Assembly: GCF_004123905.1 (NCBI RefSeq)
Contig: NZ_MZXW01000042.1
Span: 1-64,000 of the forward strand
Direction: 5' to 3'
Source: Bradyrhizobium betae
GTDB lineage: Bacteria > Pseudomonadota > Alphaproteobacteria > Rhizobiales > Xanthobacteraceae
DNA: 64,000 nt
The notes beneath the pieces are model-generated. The model was not told the DNA's origin. It did no database searches and saw only the letters and a program-made list of their open reading frames with translations. Every line of letters begins with the position of its first letter. The first letter of the stretch is position 1. Shown here in pieces: positions 57,703 to 64,000 of this stretch. Made by a program: the position numbers and the translations under genes.

Positions 57703-58599
57703 CTAAATCAACCTCACATGCTTGATCTGCCCGATCTGAAATCCCGCCCCGAGGCTCCGCACCGTCTGCTCGCAGCGCCAGCCGGCATTGTCCTTCTCGA
57801 TCGTGAACAGATTATACGCCGCCGCCGGAGTGTGTCCGTGTGCAAACGCGGAAGCCGAGGGTACGCCGATCGCGGGAATGTTGCCGTTCGGGCCCTCGAA
57901 CCACATCGTCGAATGGATGTGGTCGTGCCCGTGCAGGATGAGCTCGACGCCATGGCGCGTGAGCAGCGCCAGCAATTCAGCAGAGTCAGTCATCCGCTTC
58001 TGCCACGCGGTGGACTTCAGCGGATGATGCACCAGCAGCACACGGAAGACGTCCTCGGCCGCGAGCCGCTCGAGCACCTGTTCGAGCGCCGCCAGCTGAT
58101 CGCGGCCGAGCGTGCCGGTCGCCATCAGCGGCAAGGTCGGCACTGCCGTGGACAGGCTGATCAGCGCGAGCGGCCCGCGCCGGCGCACGCCCGGAAAGCC
58201 GATGCTGCCGTCATCATCAGCAACATAGGGAGCAAAGGTCTCGCCGAACCGATGCGCGGTGGCGCGGACATAGGCGTCGTGATTGCCGGGAATCGTGGTG
58301 ACGCGGTCGGGCGGGCCGACGCCGTCGAGCCAGGCGCGGGCAGGCGCGAACTCCGCCTCCAGCGCGAGGTTGACGAGATCGCCGGTGACTGCGATGTGGT
58401 CGGGGCATTGTGCCTGAAGATCGGCGACGAGTGCGTCGAGCACCTCGCGGCGCTGGTACTTGTGGCGGTTGCGCGTCCAGTTGACGTAGCCGAGTGCGCG
58501 CTTGCCGGCGAGCTCACTCAGCCGCGGTTTCGGCAAAGGCGCCAGATGCGGGTCGGACAGATGGGCGAGCGTGAAGGGGGCCAGCGTGTTGTGAGTCAT
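57703..58599 (-). CDS. Metallophosphoesterase
   Basis: 298 residues from the ATG at 58599. The metal-binding motifs of the calcineurin-like superfamily are all present: HLSDPHL (D-x-H), VTGDLVN (GDxx), IPGNHDAY (GNHD), VLLVHHPL and LILHGHDHIHS (GHxH). It hydrolyses phosphate esters or cyclic nucleotides; the class III cNMP/CpdA-like group is the closest pattern. There is no signal peptide, so it is cytoplasmic. It is divergent from the Nudix gene. Confidence 0.9.
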   Translation of the reverse strand: MTHNTLAPFTLAHLSDPHLAPLPKPRLSELAGKRALGYVNWTRNRHKYQRREVLDALVADLQAQCPDHIAVTGDLVNLALEAEFAPARAWLDGVGPPDRVTTIPGNHDAYVRATAHRFGETFAPYVADDDGSIGFPGVRRRGPLALISLSTAVPTLPLMATGTLGRDQLAALEQVLERLAAEDVFRVLLVHHPLKSTAWQKRMTDSAELLALLTRHGVELILHGHDHIHSTMWFEGPNGNIPAIGVPSASAFAHGHTPAAAYNLFTIEKDNAGWRCEQTVRSLGAGFQIGQIKHVRLI

Positions 58600-58679
58600 G
58601 ACGCGCGATTGCCTCGCTATTGCTCCGCTGTAATGGCAAGGTCGCGACGTCAGTGCAAGCGGGGCCTCGAGGAAGCCTG

Positions 58680-59171
58680 ATGGGGGATCGTCTGAACCGC
58701 GTCCGACGAAAATTCGAGCCGCTGCTGCGGCGAATCTTCCACGCCTGGTTCCTGCTGGCACGCGGCATGACGCTCGGCGTCCGCGCCGTGGTGGTGGATG
58801 CCGAGAACAAGGTGTTCCTGGTCAGGCACAGCTACATCACCGGCTGGTATCTGCCCGGTGGCGGCGTCGATCTCGGCGAGACCATGGAGCGGGCGATGCG
58901 GCGCGAGCTCAAGGAGGAGGGCGATATCGACCTCACCGGCGAGGCCGTGCTGCACGGCATCTTCCTCAACAGCCATGTCTCCCGCCGCGATCACGTCGCG
59001 GTCTACGTCGTCAGGCAGTTCAAACAGGATCGCCTGCCCGCGCCCAATCACGAGATCGTCGAATGCGGCTTCTTCGCGATCAATGCGCTGCCCGAGGGCA
59101 CCACGCACGGCACACGGCTGCGCATCGCAGAAGTGCTTGATGGCAAGGCCATGACCGCGACGTGGCGTTAA
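58680..59171 (+). CDS. Nudix hydrolase
   Basis: 163 residues from the ATG at 58680 (GAGG 8 bases upstream). The Nudix box GGGVDLGETMERAMRRELKEEGDI carries the REUxEE metal-binding part. The preceding YLPGGG and following sequence fit MutT-like enzymes acting on nucleoside-diphosphate derivatives; the exact substrate is open. The last 4 bases overlap the convergent DUF2304 gene. Confidence 0.9.
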   Translation: MGDRLNRVRRKFEPLLRRIFHAWFLLARGMTLGVRAVVVDAENKVFLVRHSYITGWYLPGGGVDLGETMERAMRRELKEEGDIDLTGEAVLHGIFLNSHVSRRDHVAVYVVRQFKQDRLPAPNHEIVECGFFAINALPEGTTHGTRLRIAEVLDGKAMTATWR

Positions 59172-59545
59172 GCCGCCGGCTGACCCCTCTCCTTCGCCTT
59201 CAGCTCCAGCGCCAGCAGGCTCTGTTCCTGGATCAGCGCACAGTTCTGCCGCTCCAGTCGGTGCAGCCGCGCCGTCATGTTGTGCATGAAGGCGAACACC
59301 ACCAGGAACAGGGCGCCGAACATCACGACGAACGGAAACACGACGCCGGTCAGATGGCTGACGAGGTAGGCAAGCCTCGGAAACAGCGTGAAGCCCGCGG
59401 GTATGATCGCCACCATCGACAGCATCAGGAAATCATAGAGATCGAATTTCCCCTGCAACGTCTTCTTCAACAGCACCACCATGTAGATCAGCGCGAAGGC
59501 GGAGATGACGACGACCGTCTCCGGGCTCGGAAGGGCATTTGTCAC
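59168..59545 (-). CDS. DUF2304-family membrane protein
   Basis: 125 residues with three hydrophobic stretches (VVVISAFALIYMVVLL, FLMLSMVAIIPAGFTLFP, HLTGVVFPFVVMFGALFLVVFAFMH) and a coiled-coil-like cytoplasmic tail (RLHRLERQNCALIQEQSLLALELKAKER). This is the DUF2304 pattern, commonly paired with a GT2 glycosyltransferase, as here (46 bases upstream). It probably anchors or regulates the transferase. Confidence 0.82.
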   Translation of the reverse strand: MTNALPSPETVVVISAFALIYMVVLLKKTLQGKFDLYDFLMLSMVAIIPAGFTLFPRLAYLVSHLTGVVFPFVVMFGALFLVVFAFMHNMTARLHRLERQNCALIQEQSLLALELKAKERGQPAA

Positions 59546-59591
59546 GGCAGCCTCCTCGACATGTTCGACGCAATGATGAGATCGCTCGGCG

Positions 59592-60356
59592 TCATCGCGA
59601 TCTCACCAGACGCGCGAGCAGGATGTAACCGAGCACGCGAACCATGTAGCTCGCCGATTTCAATCCATCGATCGAGCTGACGCCGGTCTCTCGCGCCCGC
59701 ATCTCGATCGGGACCTCGCTCACCGTGAGCCCTGCGCGCAACGCCCAGGCCAGTGAGATCGGCTCCGGAAAATCCGTCGGATAAGCCTTGGCGAAGAAGG
59801 CGATGGCGGAGCGGTCGAGCAGCCGCATGCCGCTGGTGGGATCGGTGATGCGGCCGCCGCCGAAAAGACCGTTGAGCGCAAGCACGATCAGCCTGATGCC
59901 GGCGCGCCGCATCCGCGTCGAGCAGAAGCCTTCATGCTCGATGAAGCGGCTTCCGATGGTGATGTTGGCAGGCTGCATCCGATAGGCGTTCAGCAGCGTC
60001 TCGACGGCGCGCGGATCGTGCTGTCCGTCGCCATCGATCTGGACGCAGAAATCGAAATCCTGACGCGCCGCATATTTGATGCCGGTCTGCACGGCACCGC
60101 CGATGCCGAGATTTTGCGCCAGACGTGCGACGGGCGAGCGGCAGCTTGCCACCGCGGAGGTCGCATCCGACGAGCCGTCGTCCACGACCAGGGTGTGGTA
60201 GTGGCGGCCGGTCGCCGCGATCTCGCTCAAGACGCCGCCGATCGAGGCCTCCTCGTTGAAGCAGGGAATGATGAGCAGGATTCGCGGCGCAGCAGCGTGC
60301 GGTGCAGCGACATCGCTGCTGCACGTGTCGGTCAAGCCCATGCCCATGTCGGCCAC
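59592..60356 (-). CDS. GT2 polyprenyl-phosphate glycosyltransferase (DPM1-like)
   Basis: 254 residues from a GTG at 60356 (GAGG 5 bases upstream); an ATG at 60347 is also possible. The GT-A fold is marked by LLIIPCFNEEASIGGVL, VVDDGSSDATSA, GGAVQTGIKYAARQ, the metal DxD region CVQIDGDGQHDPRA, and TDPTSGMRLLDRSAI. These build dolichyl- or undecaprenyl-phosphate sugars on the cytoplasmic face. With DUF2304 and the neighbouring polytopic membrane gene it makes a plausible glycosylation pathway. Confidence 0.9.
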   Translation of the reverse strand: MADMGMGLTDTCSSDVAAPHAAAPRILLIIPCFNEEASIGGVLSEIAATGRHYHTLVVDDGSSDATSAVASCRSPVARLAQNLGIGGAVQTGIKYAARQDFDFCVQIDGDGQHDPRAVETLLNAYRMQPANITIGSRFIEHEGFCSTRMRRAGIRLIVLALNGLFGGGRITDPTSGMRLLDRSAIAFFAKAYPTDFPEPISLAWALRAGLTVSEVPIEMRARETGVSSIDGLKSASYMVRVLGYILLARLVRSR

Positions 60357-60450
60357 GTCCGCCTCACCTCCAAAATCCGCACCTTGCTATACTTGCCGGT
60401 GCTTTTCCTGTACAGGCGGCGGGCCCCGCCGTCCCGCCCGGCACATATCC

Positions 60451-61617
60451 ATGAGAGCTTTCAAGGTCCTTTTTTCAATTGTGTTTCTGGCAATTCTGGC
60501 CAGCAATATTCGCCTCGTCTCGCACTGGAGCGAGAGCCGCGGCGTCTATGACGACATCTGCTATCTCAGGCAGGCGCACCTGTTCCAGCGCTTCGGCTGG
60601 CACGGCCTCGACACCAGCCTCGCCCATGAAACCGACGGCTATCTCGCGGGCAAGTTGCGCAGCATCGATTTTCCGAACTGGAATGAGCCGACCCGGGCGC
60701 CGTGCCACACTGAGATCGCCGACGGCAGCAAATGGGTAATGACGCCGCCGCCGGGCACCGGCTTCGTGCTGGCGCTGTTCCCCGAGGGCTTTCAGGTCAT
60801 TCCGCTCTATGCGCTGGCGAATGTGATGATCGGCGGCTTTGCACTGTACGGTCTGTGGCGGGCGCGGGAGGCCGGGTCCTTGACGCTTGCAGCACTGTTC
60901 GGCGCGCTCTCGATCACCTTCATGATCAATCCGGCCAAGGCGAGCTATTCGATGGCGCCGACCATGGTCGTCTGCGCGCTGGCGGGTCTGGTCACCGCAA
61001 GACTGTTCGTCGATGAAGGCCGGCGCCGCCTCATGATGATCGCAGCCGTCGGCATTCTGCTCGGCCTGTCCGCGAGCTTTCGGATCGCGAACGTCATTCT
61101 TTCGGCCGGCTATTTCCTGTTCTTCGGATTGTCATTCCTGATCTGGCGCACCCGCGAGACCTTCGTGGCAGGCCTCACGCTGGGCCTCGCGTTCCTTGTT
61201 GGCCTGCTGCCTGTGTTCGCGGCGAACCTGGTCAATTCGGGCCATCCGCTGGTCTCGGCCTATGGCGGCCAGGACACGGCCGCCCCACACCTCGATCCGG
61301 CCGTCCTGCGCGCCTATCTCCGCGACACCCAGTTCCCGTTGATGGTGATTGCCTGCGCCTGGACCGCGCTGCTGTGGCGTTTCGCCAACCATGCCGGCGT
61401 CAGGCAACTCACGCTGCTGGTCGGCGCCAATCTGGCGCTGAATCTGGCGTTCTTCGCCACACATCCGGTCTTCACGCCGTATTACATCATTCCTATCCTG
61501 ATGCTCTCGCTCTGGACCCTGCTGTTCGCGGCGGTCTTCACCCGCGGCCCGGTGCAGGGGTTCGATCGGGCACCGCCCGGTAGACCACGGCCGCCTGAGA
61601 TGTTATCCCGCGTCTGA
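60451..61617 (+). CDS. Polytopic membrane protein, possible GT-C-type glycosyltransferase
   Basis: 388 residues from the ATG at 60451 with about nine membrane segments. The first periplasmic loop has an Asp pair (RGVYDDICYLRQAHLF) in the position where GT-C glycosyltransferases keep their catalytic acids, and a long hydrophilic loop follows. It is divergent from the GT2/DUF2304 genes with a 94-base gap. The membrane topology and acidic loop are seen; the enzyme assignment is inference. Confidence 0.68.
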   Translation: MRAFKVLFSIVFLAILASNIRLVSHWSESRGVYDDICYLRQAHLFQRFGWHGLDTSLAHETDGYLAGKLRSIDFPNWNEPTRAPCHTEIADGSKWVMTPPPGTGFVLALFPEGFQVIPLYALANVMIGGFALYGLWRAREAGSLTLAALFGALSITFMINPAKASYSMAPTMVVCALAGLVTARLFVDEGRRRLMMIAAVGILLGLSASFRIANVILSAGYFLFFGLSFLIWRTRETFVAGLTLGLAFLVGLLPVFAANLVNSGHPLVSAYGGQDTAAPHLDPAVLRAYLRDTQFPLMVIACAWTALLWRFANHAGVRQLTLLVGANLALNLAFFATHPVFTPYYIIPILMLSLWTLLFAAVFTRGPVQGFDRAPPGRPRPPEMLSRV

Positions 61618-61677
61618 CATTGACGCGTTTTCTTGACGCGAACCGGGGCCCACTTCGCTCGAAAACGCTGTGCTGAC

Positions 61678-62196
61678 ATGACTGATCTCTCACTCACCAT
61701 CCTTCCCGAAGCCGCCGGCGACGCTCAGGCGATCGAGCGGCTGCATGAACGCACTTTTGGCCCCGGCCGCTTCGTGCTCAGCGCCTATCGCATCCGCGAG
61801 CATGTCGACCATCTGCTCGACGTCTCCTTCACCGCGCGCATCGGCACGCTGCTGGTCGGCTCGGTCAGGCAATTGCCGGTGCTGGTCGGCGAGACGCCGG
61901 CCCTGCTGCTCGGGCCGCTCACCGTCGAGCCGCCGTTCCGCGCCCGCGGCATCGGCCGGCTCCTGATGGAGCGCGCGCTAGCGGATGCCAGGGAAAAAGG
62001 TCACCGCCTGATCATTCTGGTTGGCGACGAGCCCTATTACAGCCGCGTCGGTTTCAAGCAGGTCCCCAAGGGGCGCGTCACCATGCCGGGCCCGGTCGAC
62101 GCCGCGCGCATTCTGGTGTTCGAGCTCGTCGACGGCGCCTTCGAGGGCGTGTCGGGCGTCGTCGGTCCGGACTGGAGCAAGGCGCGGGTCGGGTAG
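61678..62196 (+). CDS. GNAT-family N-acetyltransferase (YhbS-like)
   Basis: 172 residues from the ATG at 61678. The acetyl-CoA-binding motif A reads LGPLTVEPPFRARGIGRLLMERAL, followed by ILVGDEPYYSRVGFKQVP, the motif B-like Tyr/Phe region typical of YhbS. The acceptor is unknown. It is followed 31 bases later by another acetyltransferase of different sequence. Confidence 0.87.
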   Translation: MTDLSLTILPEAAGDAQAIERLHERTFGPGRFVLSAYRIREHVDHLLDVSFTARIGTLLVGSVRQLPVLVGETPALLLGPLTVEPPFRARGIGRLLMERALADAREKGHRLIILVGDEPYYSRVGFKQVPKGRVTMPGPVDAARILVFELVDGAFEGVSGVVGPDWSKARVG

Positions 62197-62227
62197 GGCT
62201 ACGACGCTCTCGTACGGAGTCTCGACG

Positions 62228-62710
62228 ATGCAGGTGCGTCCCGCTGATCCCGCTGAGATCGACCATCTCGCGCAGCTATGGCACGACGCCTGGCATGGAT
62301 CGCATGCGCATCTCGCGCCGCCTGAGCTGGTACGTCTCCGCACGCTCCAGAGCTTTCGCGACCGGCTCGCGGTCATGCTTCCCGATATCAGCGTTGTCGG
62401 CCCGGCCGGTGCGCCGCTCGGCCTGTGCGCCCTCAAGGGCGACGAATTGTACCAGTTGTTCGTATCAGCTGAGGCGCACGGGTCGGGTGTGGCCGCGGCG
62501 CTGATCGCTGAAGCGGAGGCGCGGCTTGCCGCGCGCGGTGTGGAGCTGGCGTGGCTCGCGTGCGCGGTCGGCAACATGCGCGCCGCGCGGTTCTACGAGA
62601 AAAGCGGCTGGCGCAACGCCGGCACCTTCGTGATGTTGTCGGAGACCTCGAACGGGCCTTTCCCCGTCGACCAATGGCGCTTCGAGAAGCGGTTGACGCG
62701 TTTGGCGTGA
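62228..62710 (+). CDS. GNAT-family N-acetyltransferase
   Basis: 160 residues from the ATG at 62228. VRPADPAEIDHLAQLWHDAW opens the fold. The acetyl-CoA motif is LYQLFVSAEAHGSGVAAALIAEAEARLA, and NMRAARFYEKSGWRNAGTF is motif B. It probably acetylates a small amine or a protein N-terminus. It shares little sequence with the acetyltransferase before it, so the pair is not a recent duplication. Confidence 0.88.
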   Translation: MQVRPADPAEIDHLAQLWHDAWHGSHAHLAPPELVRLRTLQSFRDRLAVMLPDISVVGPAGAPLGLCALKGDELYQLFVSAEAHGSGVAAALIAEAEARLAARGVELAWLACAVGNMRAARFYEKSGWRNAGTFVMLSETSNGPFPVDQWRFEKRLTRLA

Positions 62711-62730
62711 GCGCGCCCACGCTCTTTCCT

Positions 62731-62775
62731 CCGTCATTGCGACGGTGCGGAGGTGGCCATCCAGGCTACGACGTC
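62731..62775. repeat. Degenerate family A repeat fragment
   Basis: Only CCGTCATTGCGACGG and a CCATCCAGGCTACGACG block remain. The same ATCCAGGCTACGACG string recurs near 63724, just before a full-length repeat. Confidence 0.5.
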
Positions 62776-62988
62776 ATTTTGTCCGTTCGCACGAAAATGC
62801 TTCGCGCGCTGCTTGCACGGCCTTCACCAACTAAACTCAAACGGTATTGTCTCGCAGGCAACAATCGTTGCTTCAGTGCTGGAGATGACGACGGCGCAAC
62901 AAGACCTGACGATGAGCGCGGCCGTATAGCTCGGCGATGAGCGCCAGGTCCGGCCCATTCAACGCGAAGAAACAAGGAGGCCAACCCA

Positions 62989-63678
62989 ATGGCAATCGGA
63001 ACCGTCGTGCTCGTGCACGGAGCTTTTGCGGATGGCTCGTGCTGGGCCAAGGTCATTCCTCTTCTGACCAAGCGCGGCCTGAAGGCTCTCGCCGTTCAGA
63101 ATCCTCTCAGCTCGCTCGCCGATGACGTCGTGGCCACTCACCGGGTTGTCGACATGCAGGAAGGTCCTGTGCTCATGGTCGGACACTCCTGGGGTGGGGC
63201 CGTCATCACCGAGGCCGGCAATCATCCCAAGGTCAAAGGTCTCGTTTATATCGCCGCCGGCGCGCCGGACAGCGGCCAGTCGTTCGACGCCTGGTGGAAG
63301 CCCTACAAGCCGGCTCCCGGTGCTGCTGAGATCAGGCCCTACGGCGAAGGTTATGTGGCGTTGACGCAGCAAGGCGTCCGCAAGCATTTCGTCCAGGACA
63401 TTCCGACGGACGAAGCCGACATCGTCTACGCAACGCAAGGCCCGCTTGCGGTCAGGTGTTTCGGCGACAAGATCTCGACGGCGGCCTGGCGCTCGAAGAA
63501 GTCGTGGTACATCGTTGCAGCCCGCGATGAGACCATTCCGCCGGACGTCGAGCGCGACTCGGCCAGCCGCATGGGCGCGGAGACGCTCGTGCTGCAGAGC
63601 TCCCACGTGCCGATGCTCTCGCAGCCCGAGGCCGTGGCGGAATTCATCGCGAAAGCGGCTGCGTCCATCAAGGAATAG
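62989..63678 (+). CDS. Alpha/beta hydrolase (esterase-like)
   Basis: 229 residues with a near-perfect AAGGAGG 9 bases before the ATG. The nucleophile elbow is GHSWGGAVI (Ser), the oxyanion region VLVHGAFADGSCW, the acid in WYIVAARDETIPPDV and the His in QSSHVPMLSQP. It is similar to small esterases related to plant salicylate esterase/hydroxynitrile lyase. It is an isolated gene of unknown substrate. Confidence 0.9.
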   Translation: MAIGTVVLVHGAFADGSCWAKVIPLLTKRGLKALAVQNPLSSLADDVVATHRVVDMQEGPVLMVGHSWGGAVITEAGNHPKVKGLVYIAAGAPDSGQSFDAWWKPYKPAPGAAEIRPYGEGYVALTQQGVRKHFVQDIPTDEADIVYATQGPLAVRCFGDKISTAAWRSKKSWYIVAARDETIPPDVERDSASRMGAETLVLQSSHVPMLSQPEAVAEFIAKAAASIKE

Positions 63679-63775
63679 TTGCGCAGATCGGATGAATTCG
63701 GAGCCTGAATGGAGCTCCGCTTCATCCAGGCTACGACGCCGTGAATTGGAAGAGCGGCGGCCGTGCCTCATACGC

Positions 63776-63855
63776 CGTCATTGCGAGCGCAGCGAAGCAA
63801 TCCCGAATCTTTCCGCGGAGGCAGCCTGGATTGCTTCGCTGCGCTCGCAATGACG
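63776..63855. repeat. Palindromic intergenic repeat, family A
   Basis: A full-length 80-base copy: CGTCATTGCGAGCGCAGCGA and TCGCTGCGCTCGCAATGACG are exact inverted ends with the AATCTTTCCGCGGAGGCAG centre. Confidence 0.93.
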
Positions 63856-63897
63856 GAGTGTGTGTCGGGGCCCTCGGGGCCCCGACTGGATCTCCGA

Positions 63898-64000
63898 TCA
63901 GAACTTGAAGTTCGCGAACGCCCTGACGCCGATGCCCGGCATCAACACCTCGTCCTTGGTGTAGGACACCGAGTTGCGGATGTTCTCGTTGAGGAGATTG
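63898..64000 (-). CDS. C-terminus of a TonB-dependent outer-membrane receptor (partial)
   Basis: Only the last 33 or so codons are in the window, ending at the TGA on the minus strand at 63900-63898. The peptide contains NSVSYTKDEVLMPGIGVRAF and ends ANFKF, alternating strand residues with a terminal Phe as in outer-membrane barrels, and it fits the final strands of TonB-dependent receptors. The ligand is unknown; the bulk of the gene lies beyond the window edge. Confidence 0.62.
   Translation of the reverse strand, partial: NLLNENIRNSVSYTKDEVLMPGIGVRAFANFKF

Overview
The window is GC-rich chromosomal DNA from an alphaproteobacterium, most likely Bradyrhizobium or a close relative. The evidence is a complete rhizobial-type glycerol uptake locus (glpR, glpDSTPQUV), several small proteins of a type I associate with that group, and many copies of an imperfect palindromic intergenic repeat that starts GTCATTGCGAGC and ends GCTCGCAATGAC. 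I see no rRNA, tRNA, CRISPR array, intact insertion sequence or prophage. No gap between genes exceeds 300 bases, and most of the larger gaps hold repeats, hairpins or operator-like sites.

Layout. 0-4.3 kb: a surface beta-barrel protein with a FecR-domain partner, a PMT-family glycosyltransferase and an OmpA-family protein. 4.4-7 kb: a secreted caspase-fold protein with a peptidoglycan-binding end, divergent from the OmpA gene, and two small envelope proteins. 7-12.2 kb: a YcaQ-type DNA glycosylase, a NAD(P)-dependent oxidoreductase divergent from a LacI regulator (two identical 14-base palindromes between them), a DUF2809 membrane protein and an MFS permease. 12.4-17.5 kb: an RND efflux adaptor, its pump and a TetR regulator. 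17.6-25.5 kb: a flavin reductase-like protein, a tightly packed beta-oxidation operon (acyl-CoA dehydrogenase, thiolase, FadJ-type fusion), a CarF/TMEM189/FAD4-type lipid desaturase and an acyl-CoA thioesterase. 26-27.1 kb: a tandem pair of NTF2-like proteins, one exported and one not.

27.2-37.6 kb: a HAD hydrolase, glpR, an oppositely oriented toxin-antitoxin pair, then glpDSTPQUV, ending in a strong terminator. The system should import glycerol by an ABC transporter and oxidise glycerol-3-phosphate at the membrane; no glycerol kinase gene is present here. 37.8-45.1 kb: a second import and catabolism cassette (frameshifted FAD-linked oxidase, Tat-exported binding protein, ATPase, fused double permease, DapA-family aldolase/lyase, IclR regulator). 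It is bounded on both sides by the same terminator hairpin followed by the same repeat family.

45.2-54.8 kb: an Old Yellow Enzyme, DUF1993, a lytic transglycosylase, HtpX, a TPR protein, a lysine-rich small protein, a secreted HExxH metallopeptidase candidate and small proteins. 53.3-56.9 kb: an XRE/ScfR-type regulator divergent from isocitrate lyase (aceA) and a DUF4170 gene, with an iterated TTACA motif between regulator and aceA. With the beta-oxidation operon, this equips the cell to grow on fatty acids and C2 units. 57-64 kb: a membrane-anchored hypothetical protein, a metallophosphoesterase, a Nudix hydrolase, DUF2304 plus GT2 plus a polytopic membrane protein, two GNAT acetyltransferases, an alpha/beta hydrolase and the C-terminus of a probable TonB-dependent receptor.

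The observations I rate highest are the complementary loss of motifs in the GlpS/GlpT ATPase pair, the paired operators (LacI, Crp/Fnr type, GlpR, TTACA array), the plasmalogen-desaturase-like protein, the terminator/repeat-bounded cassette with its frameshifted oxidase, and the toxin-antitoxin pair inside the glp locus. All family assignments were made by reading translated sequence; no database search was run.
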